Assembly (NCBI GenBank): GCA_013054445.1
Contig: JAAMPI010001238.1
Coordinates: forward strand, 1-17,242
Reading direction: 5' to 3'
From: Cudoniella acicularis
Lineage: Eukaryota; Ascomycota; Leotiomycetes; Helotiales; Helotiaceae
Length of the DNA: 17,242 nucleotides
Part shown: positions 15,445 to 17,242 of the stretch, piece after piece
Position numbering within the stretch: position 1 is the stretch's first letter
How the letters are laid out: the number at the start of each line of letters is the position of its first letter
Notes under the pieces: generated by a model
Databases searched by the model: none
Told to the model about the DNA's origin: nothing
Seen by the model: the letters and a program-made list of their open reading frames with translations, nothing else
Translations under genes and position numbers: made by a program

Positions 15445-17242
15445 TGGTCTTTAATCATATGATCTTTCTATATCTCGTTCCGTGGATTGAGCTGCGAGGT
15501 GGTTTAGCGAACGGAAAGAGATGCAATAGATGCCCCAGATATAATTGAAGACGTGAGAGCAGCTGGCAAACGAAGAGGCTGACTCTTTAAGGCCGAAGGA
15601 GGTTAGTAAAAGACAATATTATCTATAGTATAAAGAGGACTGAATGTTCGATTTTGCTCTAGAGGGGCGAATTCTGAAGGGGGAAATGCCTAGGTTTATA
15701 TAGGAAATACGCCTGTGGATCTTCATCCTCAACTGCGGCTTTCGAACATGGCGGAATATATGAACATCTCTAGGGAAAGCAACCTCACACCCCCACCTGC
15801 GCGCGCATCTCACAGAGATTGGTCCTGTCATAATCCCTTGTCACAAAATTTCCTCAATCGCCTGCTCTTGCCCGAAGTCAATTCTCACCGGTCGCAGCAT
15901 GTGAGCACAGCAATAACTCGCCCGTGATCGAGGACAGCTAGCCGCTGAAACAGGCAGAGCAAATAGCCAGGAAGGCTTGGTGCGAAGTCGAGGCAGATTT
16001 AGCTATTCTCATGCGCACCGCGTGATCTTACCAGTAATCACGCCGAGATAACGCTAGAAATCCCGCCTCCACTGCTCTATGTATAAAATTCCTCAAATCC
16101 GAGGCGGAGCCAGCCTACCAGAAGACGCAATCACTGTACTCTCATCCTGCCGCAGGCCACGCTTACTACGTAATTCTCGGCGGAGTAAGGGAGAAGCCAT
16201 CGGTGTCGTGGTGAAGCATTTCTTGAATTAGCCAGGCTATACTGCATGAAGGGATTCCCAACGGCAGGCCTCCACTGTCGCAATCACCGAGGACGCCTTG
16301 CCGTGAGGATCGTGATGGGGCGACAGCGAGGAGCTGGGCCGGGGCTCATGCTCGTATCTCGGCAAATACGACGCGATCTAGAGGAATGATCGCCGTCGTG
16401 ATAATCAAGAGAATCGAATCTAGAGTGGTAGATCGAGGGTTCGGGCTTTAAACAGGCTGTGCCATCAAGGTATTAAGCTGCAGTGAGGCCGACGGGGGGG
16501 CATTCCGAGTGGGTCTAGATAAGGGATTAACAGCGCATAGGGAGACCAGAACGACCGAGCGAGAGGGGAAAGGGGTAGCGCTAGCGAGGAGGCATCTTTC
16601 TGACTGGCCATGTCGCAGCATCAGAACAACAGAAGAGAGTTCAGCTCCCCTACCTGCTGCAGTCGGAATCTCTGATATCCGGTCTCGAGATCGTGAGGCC
16701 TTTTTGCCATTGGGCATGTCTGTGAGGCGATGAGCTAGATCAGGCAGATGCTTGTGTGAGGTGGAGAGGAGAAGGCGACTCCGAGACCAGGACTGCGTCG
16801 CTGCCCCTGCAATGCTACTGCATCCGTGATCCGTGGTATTCAGGCCCCGCACAATCGCGAGAGGCCTGTTGAAGGAGAGGCAACGAGGAGATAGATTGTA
16901 GGTTGAAAGGAGAGTAGCAAAGAGATACACGCATGTTGAAAGGTCCCGCGAGAAGAGGAAATTCGGGTTCCGAGTGTTTGAAGGTCATGGACTAAGAGGA
17001 TTTCAAATATCGACTCTCGCACGCGACACCGCGTTGCCAGCTGGCTCAGGCAGTGCTCGAATCCGGGCTGTCGCAGCTGGATGAAGTGGGACAGGCTATC
17101 ATGGTCGACGAGTCTTCGCTGTAGCGCAAGTGGGTTGGTTTGTTGGTACTCCGTGTCAGGAAGGAGGCACAGAGAGGTAAGGCCGAGGCGAGGTGAGGCA
17201 GACCCGCTGCGACGCAGGAAGGGAGGAAGGCAGAAAAGAGGG
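15445..17242. other. Right-hand gene-poor region, more GC-rich
   Basis: No gene is supported. A minus-strand frame at 16448-16930 (160 codons) has no motif, hydrophobic pattern or intron signature that I recognise. A TATA-like TGTATAAAAT lies at about 16079-16088 (plus) without a convincing gene behind it. The last 80 bases are strongly purine-rich on the plus strand, that is, CT-rich on the minus strand, as seen in promoters of some fungal genes. A leftward gene promoter near the edge is therefore possible. Confidence 0.35.

Noticed and set aside
16448..16930. 160-codon minus-strand open frame
   Set aside because: It has no start context, motif, intron or composition pattern that I recognise, and GC-rich sequence gives long chance frames.
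17035..17070. tRNA-like boxes (TGGCTCAGGCAG and TCGAATCC)
   Set aside because: The A-box-like and B-box-like strings are only about 8 bases apart and no cloverleaf can be drawn.

Overview
This looks like a piece of nuclear chromosome from a filamentous ascomycete (Pezizomycotina). Most genes carry short introns of 45-71 nt with GT...AG ends and CTAAC/CTAAT-type branch sites. The protein families (UstYa/DUF3328, fungal rhodopsin-domain membrane protein, SnoaL-free SDR and hydrolases of secondary-metabolite type) are typical of that group, and one stretch shows RIP-like decay. Class or genus cannot be fixed from the sequence.

Layout. (1) 426-1614, minus: a four-exon short-chain dehydrogenase that is broken by an in-frame TAG and a one-base frame slip. 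(2) 2076-2345: a very AT-rich block, followed by about 2350-2850 of a decayed coding relic in which every stop is one C-to-T change from CAA, CAG or CGA, as expected of RIP. (3) 3467-9041: the core of the window. Two intact UstYa-family (DUF3328) oxidative-cyclase-type proteins (3467-4375 minus; 6813-7719 plus) flank a small spliced gene (5779-6021 minus) that encodes a 62-residue peptide. That peptide has a signal sequence, a Lys-Arg Kex2-type site and a Cys/Tyr-rich C-terminus ending CSSCLIYNP. A class I SAM methyltransferase (8040-9041 minus) follows. Together these have the parts list of a fungal RiPP (dikaritin-like) cluster: precursor, Kex2 site, paired UstYa proteins and a tailoring methyltransferase. 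(4) 9647-9732: a MITE-like inverted-repeat element flanked by TA. (5) 10475-11841 plus: a seven-exon rhodopsin-domain membrane protein. (6) 12485-13384 plus: an intronless alpha/beta hydrolase with a microsatellite-encoded N-terminus. (7) 13734-14375 minus: an isochorismatase-like cysteine hydrolase. (8) 14720-15440: a degenerate acidic gene relic. (9) 15445-17242: more GC-rich sequence with no gene I can support.

Working model (inference). The small peptide enters the secretory pathway and is cut after Lys-Arg. Its C-terminal part is cyclised by the two membrane-anchored UstYa proteins, probably at the Tyr and/or Cys residues, and may be methylated. The hydrolases and membrane protein to the right may or may not belong to the pathway. 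The precursor has a single candidate core rather than the usual tandem KR-separated repeats, so repeat-based mining would miss it. It is the most interesting candidate in the window.
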